Assembly (NCBI GenBank): GCA_958430865.1
Contig: CAUDNR010000845.1
Span: 1 to 21,433 of the forward strand
Length of the DNA: 21,433 nt
Direction of reading: 5' to 3'
Origin: Entrophospora sp. SA101
Taxonomy: Eukaryota; Glomeromycota; Glomeromycetes; Entrophosporales; Entrophosporaceae
Positions within the stretch are counted from its first letter, which is position 1, and each line of letters opens with the position of its first letter. The translations under genes were made by a program, and so were the position numbers. Positions 7,797 to 18,800 of this stretch are shown here, piece by piece. The notes beneath the pieces were generated by a model. It saw only the letters and a list, made by a program, of their open reading frames with translations, ran no database searches and was not told the DNA's origin.

Positions 7797-10035
7797 TTAC
7801 ATATTATCATAGTCAGTTAAAAATCGGCTAACTAATTCTTCAACATTATATTCTGTTGATTCATTTCTGCTTACTTCCTGGTTTTCATTTATATTATCAT
7901 TGTTTTGGTCTATATTAAAAATAGAATCATTAAGATCAATTATTTCTTCAATTTTTAAAGTAGTAACATTGTCATCCAATTCAATGTTTAAATCATCATC
8001 ATCCGAATTGGTATTTTCATATTCATCATAATCAGTTAAAAAATCATTTTCATCTTCAAAACCTTCACCCAAGTTCATTGTTGATAAAATGCATTTAGAT
8101 GTGACTTCTTTTCCTGATAAATCTTTTCCATAATAATTGAATTCTTTTTTTGCATTGGTGACATAATATGTGTGAATTTTAGCCAAATTTTCAACTATTT
8201 TGGTTGCCAACCTACTTCTTCACTGACCATAAAACCATCATAAAACAGAAAAGAGTCTTTCTGAGCTAGCTGTGTGAGGTGTGACTGAAAAAAGCCTAAT
8301 TGCTAGCTTCTGTAAGTGATCAAAATCATCTTCGCAAGTGGACACCAACTAATTGATGTATCATATGGTGTATACTGCATATTTTCATATCGGATTTCAT
8401 TCATCTTATATTTACGTATTTGAAAAAGCAGTTCATTAATTGAATCAAAACCATAACCAAAGTTTTTTGCAAATTTTCCTGCAATACCAGTGATATTTTT
8501 GAATTCCTTATTTTCAAATCTTTTGCCTATTTTTTTTTGTTAATAAGAAAATAAGAAAATAAGAAAAAACACTAAATTGAACTTGATGAATTAAATTATT
8601 TACCAGAATACAATGGATGCAAAAAATAAGATAATAAGTATCCTTCATAATCACTAAAATCATCAAACCTCTTATTGTAAATGTTATAACAATCATTTTT
8701 TAAATCAATAATTTTTTGAGTGTGGCACCAATACAACACATCTTAATGAAACACTCGACCAAATTTGTATTGTTGGCTTGTAATGAGATCACTGCTTCTT
8801 TGATGGGTTTCAGAATATCACATAAAATTTCCACATCAGCAAAAAAGTTTCTAACTCGTAACAACTCATTAACTTCTCTATTAGTAATGACAGAAGGGTT
8901 ATCTGAAATAATTTATACAACAAAAGAGTGATCATTATTGTCAAGCCAAATTATTTAATATTGTATAATGTAATGTCAAAGATTTTTACTCAGATAAAGC
9001 AATTCTCCAGCCATTTAACAGAATATAAACAATCCCAGGCTGAGGACCAACATGTTTTTATGTATGACTTTAACCCCCACCAGAGATCTCATATTTTTTT
9101 ATTGCTTCATTCAAAATTTAATTAGCTTGATGAGAATGCTTAAAAAATGAAATAATTTTTGAACAGTTATGAAGAACATCATATCCCCATTTAAAGTTTT
9201 TTGGTTTATCAACGATATCTTTAGTCATTTGGTTTATAGAATGAGTGATGCATCTTAAATTTAATATATTTGGGGATATTTTTGATTGATTATTTGTCTT
9301 GGTCCATCTGTCCAATGTTAAATCAAGAAGAAAAATGGTTAACCTTTATGGATAAATAAATAAAGTAAATAGATAATAAATTTACCTAAAGTCATATGAT
9401 TTTGTCTCCTAATTTCAAGATCAGTTTTCACATTTACATTTGCCACTTCCTCATTTACAAAATCATTAGCTAATTTATGCCTGGTAGATAATATATATCC
9501 AGGTTTTAATTGATTGACAAACTCCACAAAAAAAAGGTTTTCTACAAGTGAAAATGAAAGTCCACAACAAACAAACATCTGTGTCAATGCTTGATCAATT
9601 GATTTTTGTTTTTGACTAGTAATGGTAGCAGAATCAAAGTAAGACTCATATCTTGTCATTGATTAAGACCAGCTTGATTTTTTTGTCTTTTTCTATTTGT
9701 ATTGGATGAATTAAACGAATTTACAGAATTAGAATCATTTGATGAACCCTGTTCTAGATGATGTCTATTCAATACAATTTCCAGATAAAATTTTTGACTT
9801 CAACAGGCACATTTGCACAGTTATTAGCTAAATGTTCTTCCATTAATTGAGGACTTCCACATGAACTTCTGTCATTACAATATTTACAACTTGCATCATA
9901 TTTTCCAGGAAATCTTTCATTTCCTTTATCAAAATAACGCCATATACTATTTGGTGGTCTTCCACTCTTTTTGGAATCTGGTAAATAAAGATTTCGGACT
10001 CTAGGATTATTATTATTATTATTATTTAAAGACAT
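7797..10035 (-). pseudogene. hAT transposase relic with BED zinc finger
   Basis: The order is that of a hAT transposase. A BED zinc finger lies at 10035-9780 (SIWRYFDKGNERFPGKYD, CKYC, then HLANNC). A 1-nt shift leads to a linker (9780-9662), then FDSATITSQKQKSIDQALTQ (9660-9380). DLTLDRW at about 9310 carries the first catalytic Asp region. RCITHSINQMTKDIV with CSKIISFFKHSHQAN follows (9270-9118). The C-terminal dimerisation block is near 8290-8150 (PHTASSERLFSVL, AKIHTYYVTNAKKE), with an acidic tail to TAG/TAA near 7797. About 100 residues normally lying between LD.W and RC.AH, including the second catalytic Asp, are absent. TGA codons interrupt SVL-stop-WFYGQ-stop-RSRL. It cannot make an active transposase. 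Confidence 0.85.
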
Positions 10036-10063
10036 GAATGCAAAAATGCAAAAAAAGTTTATT

Positions 10064-10098
10064 AATTTCGAATTTCGAATTTCGAATTTCGAATTTTG
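10064..10098. repeat. AATTTCG heptamer tandem in hAT subterminal region
   Basis: Four exact AATTTCG units are followed by diverged AATTTTG copies, just outside the transposase start codon at 10035. Similar TCAAAATT-rich sequence lies at the other end (7664-7740). Subterminal repeats of this kind are the usual transposase binding sites in hAT elements; that role is inferred. Confidence 0.8.
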
Positions 10099-10263
10099 AT
10101 TACAAATTTTGATTTCGAATTTTGATTTTGATTTTGAACTTTGATTTTGATTTTTGATTTTTTTGAAACCTGTTAGGGTATATTTGAAATGTTTGAACCC
10201 TAATCGTCGAAATTATTGTCGAAACAAAACTATTTCGCCATCATGTATGGAAAATCCTATATA

Positions 10264-10376
10264 CAGGACCTCACTAATTTGGAAGTGGCACCTATGGTCT
10301 GCGTGAGCCCTTGCTAATTCAGGTTCTATAAAATCATGCGGATCATACGTGCCACTTCCAAATTAAGAAGGTCCTG
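10264..10376. mobile_element. 113-bp MITE with TA-type target site
   Basis: CAGGACCTCACTAATTTGGA at 10264 is matched inward from 10376 by CAGGACCTTCTTAATTTGGA. Both continue AAGTGGCAC, then a weaker match (TATGGTCTGCGTGA against TATGATCCGCATGA). The first 28 positions agree at 25, and the match extends to about 43. Both ends are flanked by TATA, consistent with the TA target duplication of Tc1/mariner-like elements. With only about 27 bp between the arms, it is almost entirely a foldback. There is no coding capacity. Confidence 0.85.
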
Positions 10377-10853
10377 TATATTTAGCCACAGAACCGTCCT
10401 ATATATAAGATCACCCTTATATAATTTGCAATTCAATTTTCCACTTCTCTAATCAATAATACTTGATAATAATTGTATTTGTTTACATGTATGCATGCGT
10501 TTATGTATTTATAGTTCCCCCTCTTTTCGTTTGTTTTTGTTTATTATATAAATTAAAGATTATTTACTCTTGTCTATTTATTTACGTAAAGATAAATGGA
10601 GAAAACTGGTGTGCGAGCAAGTTTATCAAATAAGAAATTAAATTGAAAGTCTTATTTACTAATTGGATTTTACATATAAAATTTTATTAGCGTGTTACAT
10701 ATAATAACTTAAATATAGTGGTGCCACAACCTTAAATTCTTAAAAATATCTTATTGATTTTCCGTATACATATATGATATATAAAATAACATTAATATAA
10801 ATATATAAATAATCTTAAAAGGACATATATTTATTTGGGGAAGGAAAGATTAA
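10377..10853. other. Intergenic, 3' flank of the TIR-like gene
   Basis: AT-rich sequence without a plausible frame. The plus-strand ORF at 10835-11122 is the antisense of the last exon of the TIR-like gene and is not a gene. Confidence 0.5.
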
Positions 10854-12749
10854 TTATAAATTTTCTTGTTTCTGACGGATATAATCGCGTACCCAATCTT
10901 TTAAAGGTATCCGTTTATGATGATTTAGCAATTTGTAGATTATTGCTTCATGTTGGAACGATATTTCAATTCCGAGATTGTGGAAGAAAATACTACAACC
11001 CGGATATAATATTCTTGGAAGTGGCCTGGCGGAAACAATTCCAGATAAGCGTAATTTATTTGATGTTTCGAATTCACCAATTTCTGCAGGCATATTTTCA
11101 TCAAATAATGCGCCGTGATTGACTACTTGATACACATGACCTAAATAGGTATGTGAAACGAAGTCACCGATTACATAATTTCTGTCAGCTAGCAATTTTT
11201 TTGAAATAATTGCTTCGACAACTAATTGAGCCAGTTCATCTTTTACAGTTATATTTAAGAATATGCTTTGCTTTGGATTATTGAAAGCTGTAGTGATTGT
11301 TGAAACGTCATGTCTTAATATTTCCTCGTCAAAAATTCCAACCTGAAACAGAATCCAATACATATGATCAGGTTGATTTGCAGTAAGATTTTTATATTCC
11401 AACAATTTTTTATGTAATCTTGTTCTAGGGCATTGTTTATCTTTTACATATGTTTCCCTAAAAATAATATGTGCGAATATTAAAAAATAATCAAGAAAAG
11501 GTTCGAACAAAAAAATTTTTTTGAAAATTAAAATAATTTACAGTTCCATTCCCGAATCCCACGTTATAAACAATGCAACACCTTTGCAAATACAAGCATT
11601 CAATAATGTCTCTTGATTTGCAAAATCATTATAAAACATACTTATAATTATAACTGCATCTATAATAATAACCATTATTATTATTAAAAAACATAAAAAT
11701 GCATAATACATTTAGTAATGATCTACTAACTTGAAATTCCTAATTCTATTTGATGCCTATCCCAATAAACCGGCAGTTTGATCGCATCATCTATTAACGT
11801 TGAGTTTGCATACTTGTTTTTTTTTTTACAAAATAAAAAGAAATTTTTTAAATAATTATATATAATGGAATGATAAATTTTAAATTTTCATTTAAAATAG
11901 CCAGGAAAATCTTCAAATGCATTTGAAAAATGAAAAAAAGCCTTTGTTATTATTATTAGATTATTTTTTTAATTAATATTTTGTATTTATGTATATAAAA
12001 TTTGTTAATGTACTTTGTAAGAATCTAGAACAAATCAATTGAAAAACTGCAGGAATGGTTTTTTAAATCAGTAAAACAAAAGATGATTTTTTTGGTTTCT
12101 TAATCAAATAAATTCATCGTGTAACAAATACTATCATTATGATAATTAATGTAGATTTTTTTATTTAAATCTAAAGTAAAAGGAATAATAAAAAGTAGCA
12201 ATAACAAAGAATTCAAAGATTTTCCTGGAAAACTCCCTAATTATTTAATAAAAAAATAAATCAACTCACATGAGGGTTATTAATTGGATAGCATAAGCGA
12301 ATATTATTAGCCCCCTGCCTTCGTAGCCAAAAGACAATTATATTAGCTAGACGAATATCTTCGTTACAAAAAATTCTGATGTCAGTATTACTGATATCAA
12401 TATCGGCAATAGACTTTGAGGATGTCACAAAGTTGGTATTAATGAAATTGTCTAAATTGCTATTGAAGTGAAAATGATGATTGTTGTTGTTGTTTGCAAC
12501 CTGTGTGTTTGTGGGTTGTGTTTTGGCGAGGTAATTGTTTAATACAGGGGATGAAGGTAAAGGCGACGACGACGACGATGATGATGATGATGATGATGGT
12601 GGTGATGATGATGGTGATGATGATGATGGTGATGGTGATGGTGATGAAGTAGTGGTTATTATTGAAGAAGGTTTAACATTATTATCAATCGTGTTGTTGA
12701 TATCGCCACAAGGACAACAATTACCGTTAGTATGTATTTTTGGTGTCAT
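10854..12749 (-). CDS. TIR-like domain protein with Ser/Pro-rich N-terminal half
   Basis: Exons 12749-12270, 11812-11731, 11659-11542 and 11457-10854 join in phase into 427 residues with stop at 10854. Donors are GTGAGT, GTTAGT and GTAAAT. Residues 1-120 are low complexity: CCPC near the start, a Ser/Pro run at 35-68 and Asn-rich sequence. Residues 123-232 follow a TIR fold: DIRIFCNEDIRLANIIVFWL, LPVYWDRHQIELGISNAVII, SMFYNDFANQ, then KGVALFITW. Spacing from Ser194 to Gly214 equals that of the classical YxNSxWCxxEL...KG segment. The Glu that is catalytic in NADase TIRs aligns with Leu206, so a scaffold role is more likely. Residues 233-427 form a domain I do not recognise (ITVKDELAQLVVEAIISKKL, RILYPGCSIFFHNLGIEISF). 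The first intron's acceptor (AACAAG) is the least certain. Confidence 0.65.
11901..12228. repeat. Inverted repeats inside intron 1 of the TIR-like gene
   Basis: CCAGGAAAATCTT at 11901-11913 is the exact reverse complement of 12216-12228, and CTTTGTTATT at 11942-11951 of 12200-12209. Both pairs lie in the 457-nt first intron, which is much longer than the others in this window (71-84 nt in this gene). An old MITE insertion would explain the length and the pairs, but the arms are short and no target duplication is evident. Confidence 0.5.
12562..12648. repeat. GAC/GAT/GGT triplet microsatellite in coding exon
   Basis: This triplet run lies within exon 1 of the minus-strand TIR-like gene, where it encodes the Ser/Pro tract. 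The plus-strand Asp-rich ORF here (12535-12759) is its antisense shadow. Length variation would lengthen or shorten the linker without breaking the frame. Confidence 0.9.
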
Positions 12750-14529
12750 TAATAAATAAATCACCTAGATTATTATTATTTTATTTTTGGTAAATTTGTA
12801 TTTTGTGACTTGAGAGTAATAAAAAACAAAAATAATTTAACTCATGACTGATTCCCAAGAAAAATAAGAAGGAAGAACAAAATTAACGTGTAAACTGCAA
12901 ATAAAAAATAAAAATCAACTTACACTATTTGATAAAGAAGAGATTCGTCTAGGTTTTTAAAAGTAAAGAACAAATTATAAATAACGATAATTGTATGGAT
13001 TAATTTATCGTGAGTATTTATAGTTGTGGCATTATGAAACCTTCAATTTTTCAGGGGCCAATATTAATTTTTTTTACGAATATAAACCAAACTATAATAA
13101 ACGATACAAACTCGGAGGTTTTTTTTTCATAATGAGTATGATTTAGGTAAACAAATATTTCAATTGAATACATTTATATTTTTCTTCTTTAATGTTTTAA
13201 TATATGAATGAGTTCATTTTGTTTAATTATTTGAAGATCAAAATAAATAATAAGTATCATATTTTATTTGGTGAACTTTAAATAACTTGTTATATTGCGA
13301 TATCATTCATTATATTATAAATCCCAATGTGGAAAAAATATTATTATATTATATTCGTCATTTATTAAAGTGACAAAATAAAATTATAAAAACCAGTTAT
13401 TTTAAAAGTTTTTTTTTTTTTTGATCAATGAACTTGCAGTTTTTATAATAAGATAAATTAAAACAATAAATAAAATTGAAAAAATTATTGTAATTTTTTA
13501 TAAAATCCATGTGGTATATGAAAATCTTTAACTAAATTTGAAATTTGGAAATTGTTATAGGACCCCCCCCACATATATGAATGATTTGACCCAGACCAAA
13601 GTTAAATTTTATTGATTTACGGTGCAGATCATCTATAATCAATTAATTGGCTCAAAATACTAAAAATACTAAAAAAATTTTTATATGATTTTAAAAAAGT
13701 TAACCGATAATTTTTATTACTCACGACTCAAGCTTCAACACTTATTGGCTAATTATTTCTTAAATTAAAAAGTTGGCAGAGCCTTGATATTTTTGAAAAT
13801 TCCAAATTTTGTTATACATTTAAAATTTGTGTGACAAGACTTTTTTTATAGAATATTTTTTACAACGTATATTATTAATAATAAAAGTTAAATTTTGTAA
13901 CACGAAAATTATTATTGCATAAATCTCACAAAAAAAAATTGAGAATTTTTTTTTAAAGCTGAATTTAATGACAGTGATTTCAGATCTTTTTTCAAAATCT
14001 GAAAGTAGATTATAGTTCTATTGAAAAGCTCAACTGATTATTTACTATATATAAAGAATTGGTTTTGTTTTTTGAGGAGTATATGTTTTTTTGGATATCC
14101 TTTGATAAATGTTATATTTTTTATTTTTGTGATCATTGTTTTTAAATAAAGAAAGCAGGCAAATAAAAACAATTAAAAAAATTGTTAAGACCTTCCCAAT
14201 GTCCCCAACACTAAAATAATTGACCCTATTAATGATGTAAAATTCATAATAATTTGGCAATTACTGACAAAAAAATTAATTTATATATGAATTTGACCAG
14301 TAACCTATCTACATATGAAGTTTGCGGAGTCCTACAATCACTTTGTTCCATTACACACAAACTTTGTTATGTGTAGATATATTTTTTTAATTTTTCATAG
14401 AATAAATTTGTATCACAAAATTAATTAACTCCTTTAATTTAAAAAAAGTTCTACTAAACTCTTACATTGAACCTATAAGCCCATGCAGACAATTTACAAT
14501 AAGGTGTCTCTGGTGTAATCCCTGACATT
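12750..14529. other. Long intergenic stretch, no gene supported
   Basis: The first few hundred bases are the expected upstream region of the TIR-like gene. The rest is AT-rich with homopolymers, including a C run at 13562-13570. The minus-strand ORF at 14045-14260 has one hydrophobic segment (VLTIFLIVFICLLSLF) but starts at TTG and has no family resemblance, so I do not call it. Confidence 0.5.
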
Positions 14530-15520
14530 GTGAGTGACTCTTATTGTGATTTCATAATATATTTTATAAATATATTACAGGCTCCATCATCAATGGTTGA
14601 TTTGTAATATGTACATCTAAAGGTCTTTGAGGGATCAAGATTTTGTTTGATATGTTCACAATATCTACATGTTTTACTAGTGCAGATGACCACCTTGCAC
14701 TGAGGATGGTCACAGGATTTATGGAGCAAAAATGGAAATGAGACAAGATCAACAGTTTCAGATTTAATTTTTCTAAACCATCATCATTTTTGTCCATATA
14801 TTGTATTTTAAACTTCAAGATACAAACAAACATAGGTGACTTATCTTCTGTTTTACTTATAACCAGTTATGAAGGTTTCTCTCTTAGATCAAAAGAAATG
14901 ACGGCAGTACTCCTATCCTCTTATCAGCCTCGATTTCAAATGGATTAGGGATATGTAGAATTTACCAAGATGATGTTTTCATTTAATGACTACTTTCTGT
15001 GGATCTAATGACAATAATAATTTGACATTTTTAGATCTAAATTTTAATTAATACTTTTCTTTTTTGCTGCAATACTTGAATTATAATTATTTAACAGGCC
15101 AGTCATTTCCACATCTCTAATACTGCAGGTATCAAACCAATTTAATATCAGCGTCTTTAAATTTTCTTTATTGATGCAATTATCATGCAAATTTTTTTTT
15201 ATATCAATATTAATTGTTGCTAAAATTAGTTGTATGTGTCCAGCAAGAAACACTAATTCATTTTAATATGATTTGTTTTCTCTCTAAAGTCTGATTTTAA
15301 GAACTTTAGAAAAGGAAGAAGCAAAGAAGAAATTGCATCTTCTTTAAAGCATTTCCATATGCCATCTGATCATAAGGTGTTGGTTTAGTTGAATCATAAT
15401 CCAAGAACTATCATTTTAAATAGTCACTAATTGACTTGGGTGCTAGTATTTCAAGGGTAATCAACACCAGTTTGTGAGTTCTTGAGTGAATGCATACCAG
15501 AATGGCTTAAGTCTTCTTAC
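14530..15520 (-). pseudogene. Fanzor/TnpB-like RNA-guided nuclease relic
   Basis: Read on the minus strand in three frames. Near 15515-15465, RRLKPFWYAFTQELTNW resembles the N-terminal region of IS607/Fanzor OrfB proteins. At 14902-14852, VISFD followed after a frameshift by ETFITGYK matches the first RuvC motif (hydrophobic-DPGVRTF-T-Y). Near 14745, LLILSHFHF then, one frame over, LLHKSCDHPQCKVVIC match the stretch before the zinc ribbon. TSKTCRYCEHIKQN with SKTFRCTYYKSTIDDGACNI is the C-terminal zinc ribbon and third RuvC motif. The fourth Cys is now Tyr and the DRD.NxARN box is shortened to DDGACN. TnpB and Fanzor are transposon-encoded, RNA-guided DNA nucleases. Several stops and shifts, plus loss of the middle part, make this one non-functional. 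No flanking inverted repeats or guide RNA are recognisable. Expected intact length is about 400-600 residues. Confidence 0.65.
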
Positions 15521-17873
15521 ATTTGAAGAAGAGGTTAGTTGTGATGAGGAATCGCAACAGCTGAAGAACATTCATTGCATATAAAAATTTTAAAATTCTT
15601 TGATTTTTTAATAAGAAAATTTATCATTTCTTTTGAGTGGAGGATTTTTGATCACTTTGGTAAAAATTTGCATTGTAAAATAAATAATGTCACGATAAAT
15701 AAATTCTCTGTTGCTATAATAATAATAATAGTACATACTTACAGTAATGCTAATAATTAACCATTTAATTTTAAATTGTTTTTTTAAAAATTATTATTAA
15801 AAAAATTCTTTAAAAGTGTCACGCGAAAATGCATTTTTTTAATTTATTGCTAGTGTGATCTTTATTTGCCTGTGACATATTGTTGTCATTCAAGTTATTA
15901 ATGAATTCAATAATAGCTTATGTTTGTTTGATTGTATGCACTCTCATACAATACACACATAAACATAAATGTATAAATATGTATAAATAATATAGCCATT
16001 GTTATCAAATCATATTAAAATAAACCTTTCAATTTGTCAAATTATTTATATACACCAGATAATAATATATCACACACGCATACATATCCTATTATTGTAT
16101 AATTAATTACTTAACCTAATCTCCACTCAATCAATCGTCCTCGATTTAACATAAAAACGTGGTGCTAACTTAATTTGTTTCTAATCCAATCCCAATCTAA
16201 TATTATATAATTAATTTATGAGCTTACCTATTTAATTTTCAAGTGTTTTTTTTTCTTTTCACATTATCTTTATCATCTTTGAATAGAAAATTTCAAAGCT
16301 TAAAAAATTTTACCATGTACCTGGTGGTCCATTTTTCTATTTGTTTAACGTTTAGGATTTTTGTTAATTCAAAATGAAAATGTTTATTATTAATATGCAC
16401 AGAAATGATATATTAATACATCCAGTAATAATTTTTGTCAATGTTTTATATGTACAACAAACAATGATGCACAAACTTGATTAGATGGATGATTTTTAAT
16501 TTTCCCATATATTAATTTCTGGATCTACGTGCCTCAAATGTAAACCACACAATAATAAAGTTTCATGACGTTTTACATGACTAGTTCATATGGGCCAATT
16601 GTGCAAGTTACAAAGTAAAATACAGTCAGGATTTTTCCAAATTTGGAAATCGATTCTGGAAAAATATAACCGATGCTGATCAATTCAAATACAAATGAGT
16701 TAACGTGATGCTTTATAAATTTTTTTTTTTAAAAAAAAAATACATTCAATCTATTCAAATCTACAACCATTTGTTAATGTGTAGAAAGCATGCTATTGCA
16801 TTTAAAGAAATCTATGTAATAGGAGTTCATTCATTGGTTTTTTAGGATAATTTTTCTTTTGAACTTTAATGAATAGAACATCAAGAACATCTGTTGGTAC
16901 CTTTTAAATGTTCAGATATTAGTTGAAAACATATAGATGAAACATTAGATGACACTACAACAATTGTCAATTTCAGGATGTAAATTTATTTTCTTGTATA
17001 TCAATTCATTAACAACTCTATTTATTAAAAATATAAGTCATTAACAACTAACCAACTCTACTTATTATAGATGTAAGGAATTCATATATATGGATATGGG
17101 ACAATAGAAAAGGGTCAACGAAATTTTGAGAAAATTGAAAAAAGATCTGCATTTATTATTTTTTAAACCTTTAACGGAAAATATCTCGAAATTTATTAAT
17201 ATTAAGTAAAGTGAGCAAGGTTACTAAGCTAAAATTAATTGTTGTGATGAATTGCACACAGAAATGTTGTTAACTCAAAATCACGATCTTTGTAATTATC
17301 TTCATTTCTGTTGCCTATGTCTTGTTTACTATTAAAAAAAAAAAATAGTCCTTTGCGACAAGTTACACACTGTTCACTATCTATAATGGATCATTGGGAT
17401 TAGAAAAAATATCCGTTATTATTATTATAGAGATAGAAAAATCGTCGATCATTACATGTATGAAGTCACGCGCAATTTTAATATTAACATAAAAAAAATA
17501 CTATTAATATTAAAAAAACTACTAGATTGTATTTTTGAATTAAATCCTATTTTTGACTTTAAGTTGTTGCTAATTCTTTGTTTGTTGGAATCGAAGCTAT
17601 TTGCTTCGCTAAACAAACATCCCTTTTTACCAAAGCAGTTAAAGATTTTCTCTTATTTAATGACATTTTAAAAAAATGATGAAACAAAATAAATTAATTT
17701 AGAACTTGAATTAGGTGGATTTAAATCAAGAAATTTAATCATATAAAAACCAAAGTTGTTTTTTTTTTTAATAAAATTTATTTCCGTATGATTTCCGTGC
17801 ATGTTTTTTATTTTTCTGCTGCTATGTAAATTTAATTTTTGATGTGTCTCATTGATTGCAAAAAAAAAATTTT
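15521..17873. other. Long intergenic stretch with small repeats
   Basis: No gene is supported; ORFs at 15575-15760 and 17456-17671 have chance-like composition. Visible structures are a perfect 8-bp hairpin (ATTGTATG-CACTCT-CATACAAT, 15931-15952) and a short duplicated string CATTAACAACT (17005 and 17040). A region at about 17093-17322 has ends (GGACAATAGAAA and the inverted GGCAACAGAAA) that vaguely mirror each other, perhaps a worn MITE. Confidence 0.5.
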
Positions 17874-18800
17874 TTAATTGACGATCCGTCTGTGAATGAG
17901 TGAACTCTAAATAGAGATCGGCGGAGGAAAAATGTCACAGATTTTACTAATTGACGACTTTGTATAAAAAAATGGTACTATACTTTAGTACTATAAAATA
18001 ATGTTTTTTAATTTTGGGTTATGAAACAAAATGTCAAAGAACATATCTATGCATTTTTTTTAAAGAATATTGAAAAAAAAGGGATTACTCTTGGGGATGT
18101 ATATAGAGGTGAGTGAGATTTTTTTTATATATAAAAAAGTTTTTACGTTTTGTGTAATTTATTAAAATAATAAAAAATGTATTATAAAATTATTCTATAA
18201 TTAATAATATTAATTAATTTGATATTCAATTACATAAAATGAACGAATGAACAATGAAGCATACATAATTAAGATTGAACAAGAAACTGTTTTTAAACTT
18301 CAAAATTATTTTAAAATTCGAAATCCTTTCAAAACTCCGAAACTTTTAAAAAAGTAAAATGACACCATATATACTAATTGGTGATATCAAAGAAAGATCT
18401 GCATTTTTAATAGTAAAGTTTGGTGCTAAATGTCACGAAAATTGCCAATTGTCAACCTTTACCACAAAAAATTGCATTATTCTTTTTGTACCACAGGATG
18501 ATATTACTTTTATGTATGAAATAAAAATTAATCTCAATAATTTTATCTAAAAATTAACATAGTTTGTGCGACTTTTCTATGTAGGAAACACAGATTTGAG
18601 GGTCTCTCCGATTCATTCACAGATTGGCAATTAGTTAAATATTTTTTAAAATGAAACCGAAAAAAAATTTTTTTTTCATAATTTTTATCACGTGATGGTG
18701 TGTGGAGGATATTTTTGCAGATCCGTTCTAAGATATTTCCTCGTTTTTTAATAGTAAAAAGTTCGACATTTCACTCATTCATAGACGGATCTTCAATTAA
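17874..18800. mobile_element. 927-bp element with 31-bp terminal inverted repeats
   Basis: TTAATTGACGATCCGTCTGT at 17874 continues GAATGAGTGA; read inward from 18800 the other end is TTAATTGAAGATCCGTCTAT then GAATGAGTGA. They agree at 29 of 31 positions. Both outer bases are TTAA, which could be the target duplication (TA or TTAA). A third, weaker inverted copy (AATTGCCAATCTGTGAATGA) lies inside at 18605-18640, suggesting nesting. The only internal ORF (18359-18550, 63 codons) has no family resemblance, so this is a non-autonomous element. A partial relative is at 4285. Confidence 0.8.

Larger units (their letters stand above)
7581..10249 (-). mobile_element. Degraded hAT-family DNA transposon
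   Basis: The ends are inverted: CATACATGATAGTGAAAG at 7581 against CATACATGATGGCGAAAT read inward from 10249, with 15 of the first 17 positions equal and the two changes both transitions. Further in, both ends carry an ATACCC string and AT-rich subterminal repeats (TCAAAATTG-type on the left, AATTTCG-type on the right). The transposase relic lies between them on the minus strand. I find no 8-bp target duplication: the flanks TACTTTAT and GAAAATCC differ, so the outer limits may be off by a few bases or the duplication has decayed. Confidence 0.7.

Noticed and set aside
8716..8931. 71-codon plus-strand ORF
   Set aside because: The minus strand here reads hAT transposase sequence (SDNPSVITNREVNELL), so the plus frame is a shadow.
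12535..12759. Asp-rich plus-strand ORF
   Set aside because: It is the antisense of the Ser/Pro tract in exon 1 of the TIR-like gene, which has good splice and domain support.
14045..14260. Small membrane protein ORF
   Set aside because: It starts at TTG, has one hydrophobic run expected by chance in AT-rich DNA, and has no splice or family support.
17456..17671. 71-codon Leu/Ile/Lys-rich ORF
   Set aside because: Composition is what AT-rich random sequence gives; no neighbouring splice-compatible exon was found.
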